Source of the DNA: Procambarus clarkii
Lineage: Eukaryota; Arthropoda; Malacostraca; Decapoda; Cambaridae
DNA: 64,000 bases
NCBI RefSeq assembly: GCF_040958095.1
Contig: NC_091227.1
Coordinates: 21,561,178 to 21,625,177, forward strand
Direction of reading: 5' to 3'
Position 1 is the stretch's first letter. Every line of letters begins with the position of its first letter. Both the position numbers and the translations under genes were made by a program. The notes beneath the pieces are model-generated. The model had not been told where the DNA came from, searched no databases, and saw only the letters and a list, made by a program, of their open reading frames with translations. Of the stretch, positions 11,335 through 20,961 are shown piece by piece.

Positions 11335-11800
11335 GAAAAGAGAAAGATCTGGGAGTGAACATAACCCCAAATCTGATGCCAGAAGCCTTCAGAAATCTGG
11401 AGAAAGGGGCTTTCTGGGCCCTACGTACAGCGAAGGTGAGATCCACACTTGAATATTCATCCCTTTCATGGAATCCTTACCTGAAAAAGAACAAGGAGAA
11501 ACTAGAAAAGGTCCAGAGATACGCAACAAGATTCGTTCCTGAGTTGAAGGGATTGGGCTATGAGGAAAGACTGAGAGAACTGGACCTTACCACACTGGAG
11601 GAAATGATAGCGGGGATATGATAACAACATGTAAGATTGTAAGAGATATTGATAAGGTAGACAACGCAGCACTGTTCAAAGCTAGGAACAGCAAAACAAG
11701 GGGGGGTCATAGATAAAAACTCAAAGCGTAAATAAGTCGCAGGGACGTCAGAAAGAACTTTTTCAGTGTCAGAACTGTCAATAAGTGGAACAAGTTACAC
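11335..11800 (+). pseudogene. CR1-like copy G, C-terminal fragment
   Basis: It opens at ERKDLGVNITPNLMPEA and lacks the HINRI-TSAAY stretch that should follow. It then continues through LEYSSLSWNPYLKKNKEKL and YATRFVPELKGLGYEERL. A frameshift at about 11615 leads to a second frame with MITTCKIV and RDVRKNFFSVRTVNKWN. No 3' tail is recognisable. Confidence 0.65.
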
Positions 11801-12170
11801 AAAGACGCTCTCTAACTGAGCTCCATAATACAGCAATCTCTGGCAGCAGTCGTGATGCAATTTGGACAGTTTTTCATCAAATTGCCTGGAGACCATTGAA
11901 GCTTTCTTTCACATTTGTAGGCTTAGTGCGATCCTTGCATGCACCAGAATTTGGTGATAAACTGTGACCAAATTTGCACCTCGAGTGTTGCCGGGGATTG
12001 CTTGGTCATGCAGCTCAGTTGATGAGCTCCAGGACCAACAAAAGTCTAATATGCAATGTCTGGTAAAGTGATACACCAGGAGGTGTACACAATACACCTC
12101 CTGGTGTATTGTGTACACCAGGAGGTGAGCCCTGGTAATGTAGGTTCGAATCCTGGTAAGCCCATAGAGT
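11801..12170. repeat. Unclassified repeat with tRNA-like B box
   Basis: It holds loosely inverted segments (CTGAGCTCCA at 11815 and GATGAGCTCC at about 12022) and a B-box-like sequence GTAGGTTCGAATCCTGG at about 12140-12156. It may be a SINE remnant. No coding potential is seen. Confidence 0.35.
12071..12119. repeat. Two overlapping mutually exclusive hairpins
   Basis: ATACACCAGGAGGTGT (12071-12086) pairs perfectly with 12094-12109. GGTGTACACAATACACC (12082-12098) pairs perfectly with 12103-12119. Both helices cannot form at once. Confidence 0.85.
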
Positions 12171-12439
12171 TCCTAGTAATACATAACGTATATTTATATT
12201 TACATTTATACATGTTTGCGTGTGTATCGTGTGTCGAGAAATTAAAAGTACCAAGATGAAGGTCGTTGAACCAGAAATAGGTGGTTGTGTACGTGAGGCA
12301 CAAAATGATTTATTACATTAAACATCTGTGGCAGGTCGTTTGCAGCTATTGTATTCCGGATACAACAAAGTCAACACATGTAGCAGGTTATTGTCCTTCT
12401 GATGCAGTCTGTGTCGATTTGCAGCACGTCTCTCAGAGC

Positions 12440-12690
12440 GGAATCCTGCGTGCCTAATAGCCAGAACCACACTTATTGGCTTAGTATGCAAGGTCCGATG
12501 TGCCTAACAGGCAGAATGATTTTCGTTATTTTCAAATTAAAAATCCAGATTGTTTCTTTTCTAACAATATTAATATATTATATTAGGAACATGAACTACT
12601 GACTTAGTTATATTAGGTTATGTTAGGTTAAGATAGGTTTGGATAGATTTAGTTAGGCTGGTTAGGTTTCATCAAATTTCTGTGCTAGTT
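12440..12690 (+). mobile_element. Degenerate relative of the (TA)n-flanked inverted-repeat element
   Basis: TGCCTAATAGCCAGAACC, ATGCAAGGTCCGATGTGCC and GCAGAATGATTTTC resemble the terminal repeat of the four blocks at 13.4-15.2 kb. They are followed by degenerate TTAGG-type sequence at 12605-12670. No (TA)n flank remains, so this is an older decayed copy. Confidence 0.5.
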
Positions 12691-12782
12691 TGGATTCAAA
12701 TAACAAAATTGCATTTGGTATGTTATTTGAAATTAATATTAAAAAATTATTAAGATTAAAATTTTAATTAACATTAAAATTT

Positions 12783-12950
12783 GTTAAGATTTCTCTGGTG
12801 ATGGTCTGGTTGTGAGAAGAGATTATATGTTCCTTGATGGAGCCCTGTTGTTTATGCATAAACAAACATGTTTATGCATGTTATGTTTATGCATGCTCCA
12901 TCAAGGAACATATAATCTCTTCTCACAACCATCACCAGAGAAATCTTAAC
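12783..12950. repeat. Inverted repeat with arms of about 57 bp
   Basis: 12783-12843 is reverse-complementary to 12895-12950 apart from a 5-base insertion in the left arm. The spacer carries three GTTTATGCAT-like motifs. The right arm is part of the Penelope-like coding relic, so the left arm is an inverted duplicate of it. Confidence 0.8.
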
Positions 12951-13260
12951 AAACAACACAGAAATCATTGATAGATACAGCGATAGCAGGCGGCTCGACA
13001 TCAGCGAGGCACTACACATCAAAAAGTCAACACCAGCAATCAACAACCAATTAATGCACAACTATATTCTACCCACTTCAAGGCACCCCGTATGGGCCAA
13101 TTACTGCAGTTGCTTCCATTCTCATGTACCCACCTCACTCAAAACCAATAAAAAGCAAGAGTTATGCCAATTGTTTCATACACAGTGTTAAGTGTAAAGA
13201 AGTCTTTGAGAATGTAAGACGCCCTTACGAAACGCTTCTAGGCGTCAGCCTATAATAAAA
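12895..13260 (+). pseudogene. Penelope-like retroelement, C-terminal GIY-YIG endonuclease relic
   Basis: Two frames one base apart read KEHIISSHN and then ITREILTNNTEIIDRYSDS followed by RRLDISEALHIKKSTPAIN. The pattern of an alpha-helical EALHIKxxxPxIN block after an ILxxxxE segment is what I know from the C-terminal GIY-YIG endonuclease of Penelope-like elements. The catalytic GIY and YIG motifs themselves are not present. The 3' part is non-coding, with ACGCCCTTACGAAACGCTTC at about 13222. Confidence 0.5.
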
Positions 13261-13398
13261 AAGAATTTTGGAGAATTGATATTTCCATTACCACCGACAG
13301 TGAAGGAAAACATAAGAAATATTGAGAAAATTCGTGTTAGAATTAATCCTACCTATTCGGTCATATTCAACAATATATGTTTACAAGAAAGATTGCTA

Positions 13399-13469
<71 letters not shown>

Positions 13470-13475
<6 letters not shown>

Positions 13476-13846
13476 TGTACCTAGTAGCCAGAACGTCGTA
13501 CTCGGCCTGCTATGCAAGGCCCGATTTGCCTAATAAGCCAAGTTTTCCTGAATTAATATATTTTCTCTAATTTTTTTCTTATAAAATGATAAAGCTACCC
13601 ATTTCATTATATATGAGGTCAATTTGTTTTATTGGAGTTAAAATTAACGTAGATATATGACCGAACCTAACCAACCCTACCTAACCTATCTTTATAGGTT
13701 AGGTTAGGTTAGGTAGCCGAAAAAGTTAGGTTAGGTTAGGTAGGTTAGGTAGTCGAAAAAACATTAATTCATGAAAACTTGGCTTATTAGGCAAATCGGG
13801 CCTTGCATAGTAGGCTGAGAAGTGCGTTCTGGCTACTAGGTACGAC
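13470..13846 (+). mobile_element. Inverted-repeat block 1 (MITE-like)
   Basis: Outer ends begin GTACCTAGTAGCCAGAACG and end in its inverse, with terminal repeats of about 80 bp that include GCCCGATTTGCCTAATAAGC. The interior holds AAATGATAAAGCTACCCATT and a hairpin of CCTAACC/GGTTAGG (TTAGG-type) units around CTTTAT at about 13690. No transposase is encoded. The left end is diverged (GTATGTTGTACC). Confidence 0.75.
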
Positions 13847-13870
13847 ATATATATATATATATATATATAT

Positions 13871-14256
13871 GTCGTACCTAGTAGCCAGAACGCACTTCTC
13901 AGCCTACTATGCATGGCCCGATTTGCCTATTAAGCCAAGTTTTCATGAATTAATTGTTTTTCGACTACCTAACCTACCTAACCTAACCTAACCTAACTAT
14001 TTCGGCTACCTAACCAAACCTAACCTATAAAGATAGGTTAGGTTAGGTTAGGTAGGGTTGGTTAGGTTCGGTCATATATCTACGTTAATTTTAACTCCAA
14101 TAAAAAAAAATTGACCTCATACATAATGAAATGGGTAGCTTTATCATTTCATAAGAAAAAAATTAGAAAAAATATATTAATTCAGGAAAACTTGGCTTAT
14201 TAGGCAAATCGGGCCTTGAATAGTAGGCCAAAAAGTGAGTTCTGGCTACTAGGTAC

Positions 14257-14260
<4 letters not shown>
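13871..14260 (-). mobile_element. Inverted-repeat block 2 (reverse orientation)
   Basis: It is the reverse complement of block 1 along its whole length: the terminal repeat GTCGTACCTAGTAGCCAGAA, TTAGG-type hairpin at about 14030, then the AATGGGTAGCTTTATCATTT segment. Block 1 and block 2 meet at a 24-base (TA)n. Confidence 0.75.
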
Positions 14261-14339
<79 letters not shown>

Positions 14340-14342
<3 letters not shown>

Positions 14343-14725
14343 GTACCTAATAGCCAGAACGCACTTCTCAGCCTACTATGCAAGGCCCGATTTGCCTAAT
14401 AAGCCAAGTTTTCCTGAATTAATATATTTTTTCTAATTTTTTTCTTATGAAATGATAAAGCTACCCATTTCATTATGTATGAGGTCAATTTTGTTTTATT
14501 GGAGTTAAAATTAATGTAGATATATGACCGAACCTAACCAACCCTACCTAACCTAACCTAACCTATCTCTATCGGTTAGGTTAGGTTAGGTAGCAGAAAA
14601 AGTTAGGTTAGGTTAGGTTAGGTAGGTTAGGTAGTCGAAAAAACATTAATTCATGAAAACTTGGCTTATTAGGCAAATTGGGCCATGCATAGTTGGCTGA
14701 GAAGTGCGTTCTGGCTATTAGGTAC

Positions 14726-14730
<5 letters not shown>
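14340..14730 (+). mobile_element. Inverted-repeat block 3
   Basis: It has the same order and orientation as block 1. Its ends carry CTAATAGCC in place of CTAGTAGCC on both sides, so both terminal repeats share the variant. The TTAGG-type hairpin lies at about 14555-14595. Confidence 0.75.
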
Positions 14731-14806
<76 letters not shown>

Positions 14807-14809
<3 letters not shown>

Positions 14810-15191
14810 GTACCTAATAGCCAGAACGCACTTCTCAGCCTACTATTCAAGGCCCGATTTGCCTAATAAGCCAAGTTTTCATGAATTAATGTTTTTTCGT
14901 CTACCTAACCTACCTAACCTAACCTAACCTAGCTTTTTTTGGCTACCTAACCTAACCTTACCTATAAATATAGGTTAGGTTAGGTAGGGTTGGTTAGGTT
15001 CGGTTATATATCTACGTTAATTTTAACTCCAATAAAAAAAAATTGACCTCATACATAGAGAAAAGGGTTGCTTTATCATTTCATAAGAAAAAAATTATAG
15101 TAAATATATTAATTCAGGAAAACTTGGCTTATTAGGCAAATCGGGCCTTGAATAGTAGGCTGAGAAGTGAGTTCTGGCTACTAGGTACGAC
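14807..15191 (-). mobile_element. Inverted-repeat block 4 (reverse orientation)
   Basis: It matches block 2 and shares the CTAATAGCC variant at its left end with block 3. Its right end carries CTAGTAGCC like blocks 1 and 2. It is followed by the long interrupted (TA)n to 15440. Confidence 0.75.
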
Positions 15192-15282
<91 letters not shown>

Positions 15283-15340
15283 ATGTATATATATATATAC
15301 ATAATGTATATATATATATACATATATGTATATATATATG

Positions 15341-15461
<121 letters not shown>

Positions 15462-16010
15462 AGATAGATAGATTCAGGAGTAACCTGGGGGTAAATACTA
15501 GTTTGGAAATAAGGTTATTGAAGGTTGAAGCAAATGACTGGGAAGCATAATAAATAGCTGCATTGTCGCATGATATATTTGACATGTATGTGGAGTTTCG
15601 GTGGATATAAATGTGAGTTGCTTCGTATACGTCAATTCTACGTATACTGTTTCCTAAATTCTTACGTTGGAATGATTCTGCCATCATTCCCGCAGTGTCC
15701 TCGTGGCTCGCATTCCTCCAACCCGTTCTCGCACTTGCTTTAAGTCAATATTGGCTTATTTAATAAGTGCATATGTGACATACTAATTGATTGTGAATAT
15801 TTTAGTTTACCTTGAAAAGCTTCAGAGAAAACACCGACCTCACCTAACCTTCTTAGTATGTTAAGATAAGCATTTTATTGCTTCTTAATTACAATTATTA
15901 CTTAACATTCCTCATTGGGAAATATCAGCACAACTTCCACACTATAACACTGGAATGTGCTGAGTGAGAAACTGTAATGATAAATCAACGATGCTGCTAC
16001 GATGATTCCT
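15462..16010. other. No recognisable feature
   Basis: After the (GT)n and a short GATA run there is about 540 bp of single-copy-looking AT-rich sequence without supported coding potential. Confidence 0.4.
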
Positions 16011-16014
16011 TTGT

Positions 16015-16606
16015 CTTTCCCATGTTGAACTTATGCTGTTCTTACATTGATGTTTCAGTGATCGTACGTGGATCCTATGTTGATCTTACGTGGATCATAC
16101 ATTGTTCCTACGCTGTATCTGTGTTATTCCTACATTGTTCATACGTTGGGCCTATATTGATCCTACGTGGTTCTTGATCCTAAGTTGATTCAACGTTGTT
16201 CCTATGTAGATTTTACATTGATCCTATATTTACCCTACATTATTCCTACGTTGATCTTGTGTTGATCCTACAGTGATCCAACGTCGGTCCTACGTTGATA
16301 CAGAGTTGATCCTACGTTAGTCCGATATTGATCCTACGTTTATCCTGCATTGATCCTTTGTTGCTACTACATTGATCTTACAGTGTTCCTACGTTGGTCC
16401 TGCATTATCCCTACGTTCACCCTACGCTAACCCTTCACTGTTTTTACGTCGATCCTACAATGTTCCTATGTTAATCGTACAATGTTCCTACGTTAATCCT
16501 ACACTGTTCCTACGTTAATCCTTCATTGTTCCTATGTTAATCCTACATTGTTCCTGTGTTAATCCTACATTGTTCCTGTGTTAATCCTACATTGTTTCTT
16601 CGGGGG
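16015..16606. repeat. Degenerate 10-11 bp minisatellite
   Basis: Some 50 or more head-to-tail variants of TCCTACGTTGA or TCCTACATTGT lie here. A 20-21 bp higher-order unit (TCCTACATTGTTCCTACGTT) is clearest at 16440-16600. The regularity creates an apparent reading frame at 15977-16177 that I do not regard as a gene. Confidence 0.85.
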
Positions 16607-16654
16607 TGAAGCCATCAATGAAATCAAAAGCTTTATTGTCCTGTTATCAGTTAG

Positions 16655-16695
16655 GTTAGTTCATTTATTATGCACCCCATACCCCATCTGTGACT
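16655..16695 (-). repeat. Short LINE 3'-end fragment
   Basis: TTAGTTCATTTATTATGCAC followed by CCCATACCCCATCT matches, in reverse, the 3' end of the LINE at 18.6-19.6 kb. Confidence 0.55.
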
Positions 16696-16950
16696 TCAGA
16701 CCAAATGGTATGAGGCACTTTGAGCTCTGTAATGACTTCATGCACTCAGGAATATTGGAAAATATTCTTGTGCAGTGCCCAGAGTGTGATAGTGGAGGCT
16801 TATAGATCAGCCTTACATTTTATGTTCTCCCGTGACTCCATGTATGGCTAACCATCCTGTGAGAAAATTATTAAAACGGGGAAAACATGGGAAAATTAGA
16901 TAAACGTATAGCTAGTTTTTGATCTACACTGTGTAATCTTTGATACACAC

Positions 16951-17207
16951 AGTCTCCGTGGTGTAGTGGTAAGACACTCGCCTGGCGTTCCGCGAGCGCT
17001 ATGTCATGGGTTCGTATCCTGGCCGGGGAGGATTTACTGGGCGCAATTCCTTAACTGTAGCCTCTGTTTAACGCAACAGTAAAATGTGTACTTTGATGAA
17101 AAAACGATTCTTCGCGGCAGGGGATCGTATTCCAGGGACCTGCCCGAAACGCTACGCGTACTAGTGGCTGTACAAGAATGTAACAACTCTTGTATATATC
17201 TCAAAAA

Positions 17208-17218
<11 letters not shown>
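16951..17218 (+). mobile_element. tRNA-derived SINE, family 2, full copy
   Basis: AGTCTCCGTGGTGTAGTGGT holds the A box and ATGGGTTCGTATCCTGGCC the B box. The anticodon stem CTCGC/GCGAG is present, but its loop is too long for a tRNA. The body includes GCCTCTGTTTAACGCAACAG. The 3' part is the core GCCCGAAACGCTACGCGTAC, then TAGTGGCTGTACAAGAATG, ending in poly(A) at about 17204. The same core closes a LINE at 21 kb, which suggests shared retrotransposition machinery. Confidence 0.8.
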
Positions 17219-17238
<20 letters not shown>

Positions 17239-17400
17239 TAGAATAGGGCTGCAGCACATTACTGTGTTTTATAAGCTTGTTAATAAAAAAATCATAAGTC
17301 GTTATTCATTTATAACTGGGAAGCTTTATAGAAAAACTGCAGTACATTAATTACGTAAGGGAGTGAGAGAAATTGCATAGCGCGTAGGTATTGTCATCAG

Positions 17401-17659
17401 GGATCAGATTCACAAAGCAGTTACGCAAGCACTTACCAATCTGTACATCTTTTCTCAATCATTGGCGGCTTTGTTTACAATTATTAAACAGTTAATAAGC
17501 TCCGAAGCACTAGGAGGCTGTTTATAATAATAACAACAGTTGATTGGCAAGTTTTCATGCCCGTAAACTGTTTAATAAATGTAACCAAAGCCGTCAAAGA
17601 TTGAGGAAAGATGTACACGTTCGTAAGTGCCTGCGTAACTGCTTCGTGAATCTGGCCCC
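17401..17659. mobile_element. Palindromic MITE
   Basis: The left arm from 17404 (CAGATTCACAAAGCAGTTAC) is reverse-complementary, with some mismatches, to the right arm ending at 17653 (GTAACTGCTTCGTGAATCTG). Arms are about 100 bp with a short asymmetric centre. No coding sequence is present. This fits a non-autonomous inverted-repeat transposon. Confidence 0.7.
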
Positions 17660-17694
17660 AGGTCAATAAACACGATTTAACAGCTCTGATTTTT

Positions 17695-17695
<1 letters not shown>

Positions 17696-17774
<79 letters not shown>
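17696..17774. repeat. (TTA)n microsatellite
   Basis: About 26 uninterrupted ATT units. Confidence 0.95.
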
Positions 17775-17879
17775 TTTGAGAGGTTTTGCTGGGTAGTTAG
17801 CCTAGGGAGACCTCGATTACCTTAATGCGGGTTCCTCTCCCCGACTATGGAAACTAATGCTAGTAACTAAAGAGGGAAA

Positions 17880-18062
17880 AGTAATATGTGGGCGCAAATC
17901 CTTAACTGCAGCCTCTGTTTAACTCAACAGTAAAATGTGTACTTGGTTGTAACAACGATTCTTCGCGGCGGGGATCGTATTCCAGGGACCTGCCCGAAAC
18001 GCTACGCGTACTAGTGGCTGTACAAGAATGTGACAACTCTTGCATATATCTAAAAAAAAAAC
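17880..18062 (+). mobile_element. SINE family 2, 5'-truncated copy
   Basis: It lacks the tRNA head. It starts in GGGCGCAAATCCTTAACTGC and keeps the body, the core (GCCCGAAACGCTACGCGTAC) and an A-rich end. Confidence 0.75.
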
Positions 18063-18404
18063 AATGTTTGCTATTTATAAGGGTGTAAGACGCTGTATGA
18101 GTTCAAGATGCAAATGGAAAAATTCCTCTGGTATAATAATAATAATAATAAATAATAACTAAATGTTTATTCAGGTGGGGGAGATAATGTGGGTAGTTTT
18201 GGCGACCCCATATACCGGGATGCTGCTTCCGTCGAGGCCACTATAGAGTTGCACAGAAGAGAACCTAGAAGGGTTCTTTTCTGTTTACCGTAAAGTCAAA
18301 GGTAAATTATAGTTTCATAGAGTTAGTCTCCTAAAAACAGATACGTTTTCTATAATAAGAATCTTGCTAATTATTAACGTAGACTTCGCAGTACATAATA
18401 ATAT

Positions 18405-18588
18405 TTATTTATGGATTTATTTATTTATACATTTTATATACAAGAAGGTACATTGGGTTTATGAGAGTACAGAGCATTGAAGTTTTACTTTCTTGCAAAG
18501 CCATTAGTTAATCTAACATATAATTTTTAGATGGTAATATCTAGCAAAATTAAAAAAAATTACAGGTACATTGTAAGAAAGTATAAAA
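18405..18588 (-). repeat. 3' tail of an L2-like LINE
   Basis: It matches, on the same strand, the tail at 20.96-21.15 kb: AAATAA repeats, ACCCAATGTACCTT, and TTGCTAGATATTACC-type sequence. The core motif is deleted here. It abuts the plus-strand LINE fragment at 18589. Confidence 0.6.
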
Positions 18589-19017
18589 ATGCATTGTAAG
18601 ATTCTGAGAGCAGCAATATACCGAGAACTTCAACAAGATCTTGTAGATCTGAGGCAAAGTGAAATCGACACCAGTAATTCCATCTATCATCATACTATCA
18701 TACAAGAGGAGCCACACATCTATGGATCATCCAATAAAATCAGCAGACTTGTAGATGTTACTACTGCTCGGCTTAGACTCGGTTACAAGTATCTCTGGGA
18801 ATTCTCATTATCTGCTGATGTAGACCTGACCAAATGTAAACTGTGTCAACAAAATTATTCGCACCCCCTCCGTCACTATGTGATGGAGTGCGAAAAGATA
18901 CGTGAATTTAGAGACAATTCTATAACCAATGTTCCAGCGATGTGTCAATATTTCATTCAAAATGATCTGCTACCAGAAATTTTAGCCAAATATCCCCAGT
19001 TTGCTAATTGTAGGTAG
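18589..19017 (+). pseudogene. C-terminal fragment of a Jockey/I-like LINE with zinc knuckle
   Basis: The open frame of 142 residues has the layout TTARLRLGYKYLWEF followed by CKLCQQNYSHPLRHYVMEC. The Arg-Leu-Arg-x-Gly block before a C-x2-C...H...C motif is typical of the tail of LINE ORF2 proteins (Jockey/I group), after the polymerase or RNase H. The upstream polymerase is missing, so this is a 5'-truncated copy. A C-terminal fragment of another superfamily with the same knuckle cannot be excluded. Confidence 0.65.
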
Positions 19018-19930
19018 TAACTGATTGTAACCTATCCACCGCTGCCCACTGGATGGGGGGCGGTGTGCAGGACAAACATATCAATTGTGACACTAGCTCT
19101 CCACATATGTCAGTTGCTTAATTTAGAAACTGTACTTGTGGTCGATCTCGAATCCTTTGTTGATTTTTTTTTTTTTTTTTTTTTTGTGATAAAACACAAG
19201 AGTTGTTACATTCTTGTACAGCCACTAGTACGCGTAGCGTTTCGGGCAAGTCCTTAATCCTATGGTCCCTGGAATACGATCCCCTGCCGCGAAGAATCGT
19301 TTTTTCATCCAAGTACACATTTTACTGTTGCGTTAAACAGAGGCTACAGTTAAGGAATTGCGCCCAGTAAATCCTCCCCGGCCAGGATACGAACCCATGA
19401 CATAGCGCTCGCGGAACGCCAGGCGAGTGTCTTACCACTACACCACGGAGACTGCTGTGACGACTTATACTTAATTTTGTAACTAGCTCATCAAGATTGC
19501 TCATTATTTAGCATGCTTAGCTAAATGAATTGTGGGGTTCAGTCACTGAGCCCATTATGTGTCTCTGTAACCCTTTCCACTACCGCCTACAGGATGGGTA
19601 TGGGGTACGTAATAAGTTAGTTTAGTTCATTTATTATGCACCCCATACCCATCTTGTGGGCGGTAGTGGAAAGGGTTACAGAGGCACATAATGGGCTCAG
19701 GGACTGAACCCCACAATTCATTTAGCTAAGCAAGTTACAATCTTGATGAGCTAGTTACAAAATTCAGTATAAGTCGTCACATCAACAATGGGTTCGAGAT
19801 CGACCACAACTACAGTTTCTAAATTAAGCAACTGACATATGTGGAGAGGTAGTGTCACAATTGATATGTTTGTCCTGCACACCGCCCCCCATCCAGTGGG
19901 CAGCGGTGGATAGGTTACAATCACTTAGTT
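19018..19930. repeat. Two LINE 3' tails in inverted orientation, one split by a SINE
   Basis: The tail of the LINE fragment runs 19018-19163 and resumes at 19454-19615, ending in GGATGGGTATGGGGTACG. From about 19622 to 19925 the same tail appears in reverse complement (CCACTACCGCCCAC-type end first). The reverse copy is uninterrupted, so it shows the pre-insertion state of the plus copy. The two copies are joined at their 3' ends. Confidence 0.75.
19164..19453 (-). mobile_element. SINE family 2, full-length, nested in LINE tail
   Basis: In reverse orientation: a poly(T) run (19164-19185) is the poly(A) tail, then the core, the body, the B box (AGGATACGAACCCATGAC) and the A box, ending at AGTCTCC (19447-19453). 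It is nearly identical to the copy at 16951. The empty site can be read from the inverted LINE tail at about 19780-19795. I see no clear target duplication. Confidence 0.8.
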
Positions 19931-19979
19931 ACTGGACAATGCCATCTGGTGGTGGCTGTCTAATACCTGCAAATGGCTC

Positions 19980-20130
19980 AATAATAATAATAATAGTAAT
20001 TTATTTAGGAACAGTACATACATAGTTGCAGAGTTATAGTACAAACATTCTGTTAGATTTAAAGATAGAGGTAGTACATACAATACCTAAAGCCACTAGT
20101 ACGCATAGCGTTTCGGGCAAGGGGGTAAGA
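19980..20130 (-). repeat. Core-repeat fragment
   Basis: Starting with AATAATAATA and TTATTTAGGAACAGTACATAC, it ends with CCACTAGTACGCATAGCG and TTTCGGGCAAG, the reversed core. The tRNA head is absent. Confidence 0.65.
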
Positions 20131-20310
20131 TTCCTGCCTTGGTCAGCCAGAGTGGTCGTTGTGAGTGACCTCTGGTGAGGTGGCGAATCAAGACCAGCGC
20201 CATCTAGGGTGTGCTACAGAGCACAATGTCAACTCCCCAGTGCGTTAGTGGTACTTCCTAGTTTCACCAGTACCGGCGATGTAATTGATGACGTTTTTGT
20301 GTCCACAGAG

Positions 20311-20425
20311 GTGACGTTTAGTTTAGTTCATTTATTATGCACCCCCATACCCATGTTGTGGGCGGTAGTGGAAAGAGTTACAGAGGCACATAATGGGCTC
20401 AGGGACTGAACCCCACAATTCACGT
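20311..20425 (-). repeat. LINE 3'-tail fragment (family of 18.6 kb)
   Basis: TTTAGTTCATTTATTATGCA through GTGGGCGGTAGTGGAAAGAG to GGGGTTC-reverse matches 19617-19725. Confidence 0.7.
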
Positions 20426-20960
20426 CTGGGGGCAGCGGTACTGGAGACGGCAGTTTATCTGGCGGCAGTCCACGGTCTGCCGACAAGGTCCTGGAAAAAC
20501 GAGCATGTAAGCCGCCGCCGTTCTGAAGCAGTGGGGTAGCTGCTAGTTACATAGTGTTGAAAGAGATCGGCGTTCCTCCGGGATTGGATAAGGGGCGAAA
20601 CTGACGGCAGGGAGGTGCCTGTCAAGTAGTGCTGCTAGCTGGACGCTAGAGACTGCTGCCAGGGAATCGCTACCCCTATATTGGTTTATGACCCCATCTC
20701 GGCGTGTGGGTGAGGTCCTCTGCCAGTAAGTAGCTGGAGAGCGGTCGTGGGGGTTCAGGCATCTCATGACAATATCGGTGGGCTGGCCCATGTACAGGTG
20801 AACTCGCCGGTGCTTTTCCCAGTAAGGTTGGATAAGCTACTGGGCAGTGGAGAAACACTGGGTTTTGACGAATTCTGCACGTGAGCACGTCTAATATCCT
20901 GAGTGGAAGGATATCCTTGTATATAGGTATAGAAATAGCTTATCTGTTCTTTTATATATT
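20426..20960. other. GC-richer stretch without recognisable gene
   Basis: Base composition is clearly higher in G and C than the flanks. Minus-strand frames of 70-80 codons exist but show no motif I recognise. It may be a piece of an unrecognised retroelement. Confidence 0.35.
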
Positions 20961-20961
20961 T

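Noticed and set aside
13660-15000. True chromosome-end telomere
   Set aside because: TTAGG-type units are short, occur in both orientations inside a repeated element and are flanked by ordinary sequence.
13470-15191. CRISPR-like array
   Set aside because: Repeat blocks are 380 bp, alternate in orientation and are separated by microsatellite; the genome is eukaryotic.
18589-19017. Host gene encoding a small zinc-binding protein
   Set aside because: The Arg-Leu-Arg-x-Gly and C-x2-C...H...C layout plus a repeated 3' tail found at several other sites mark it as a LINE fragment.
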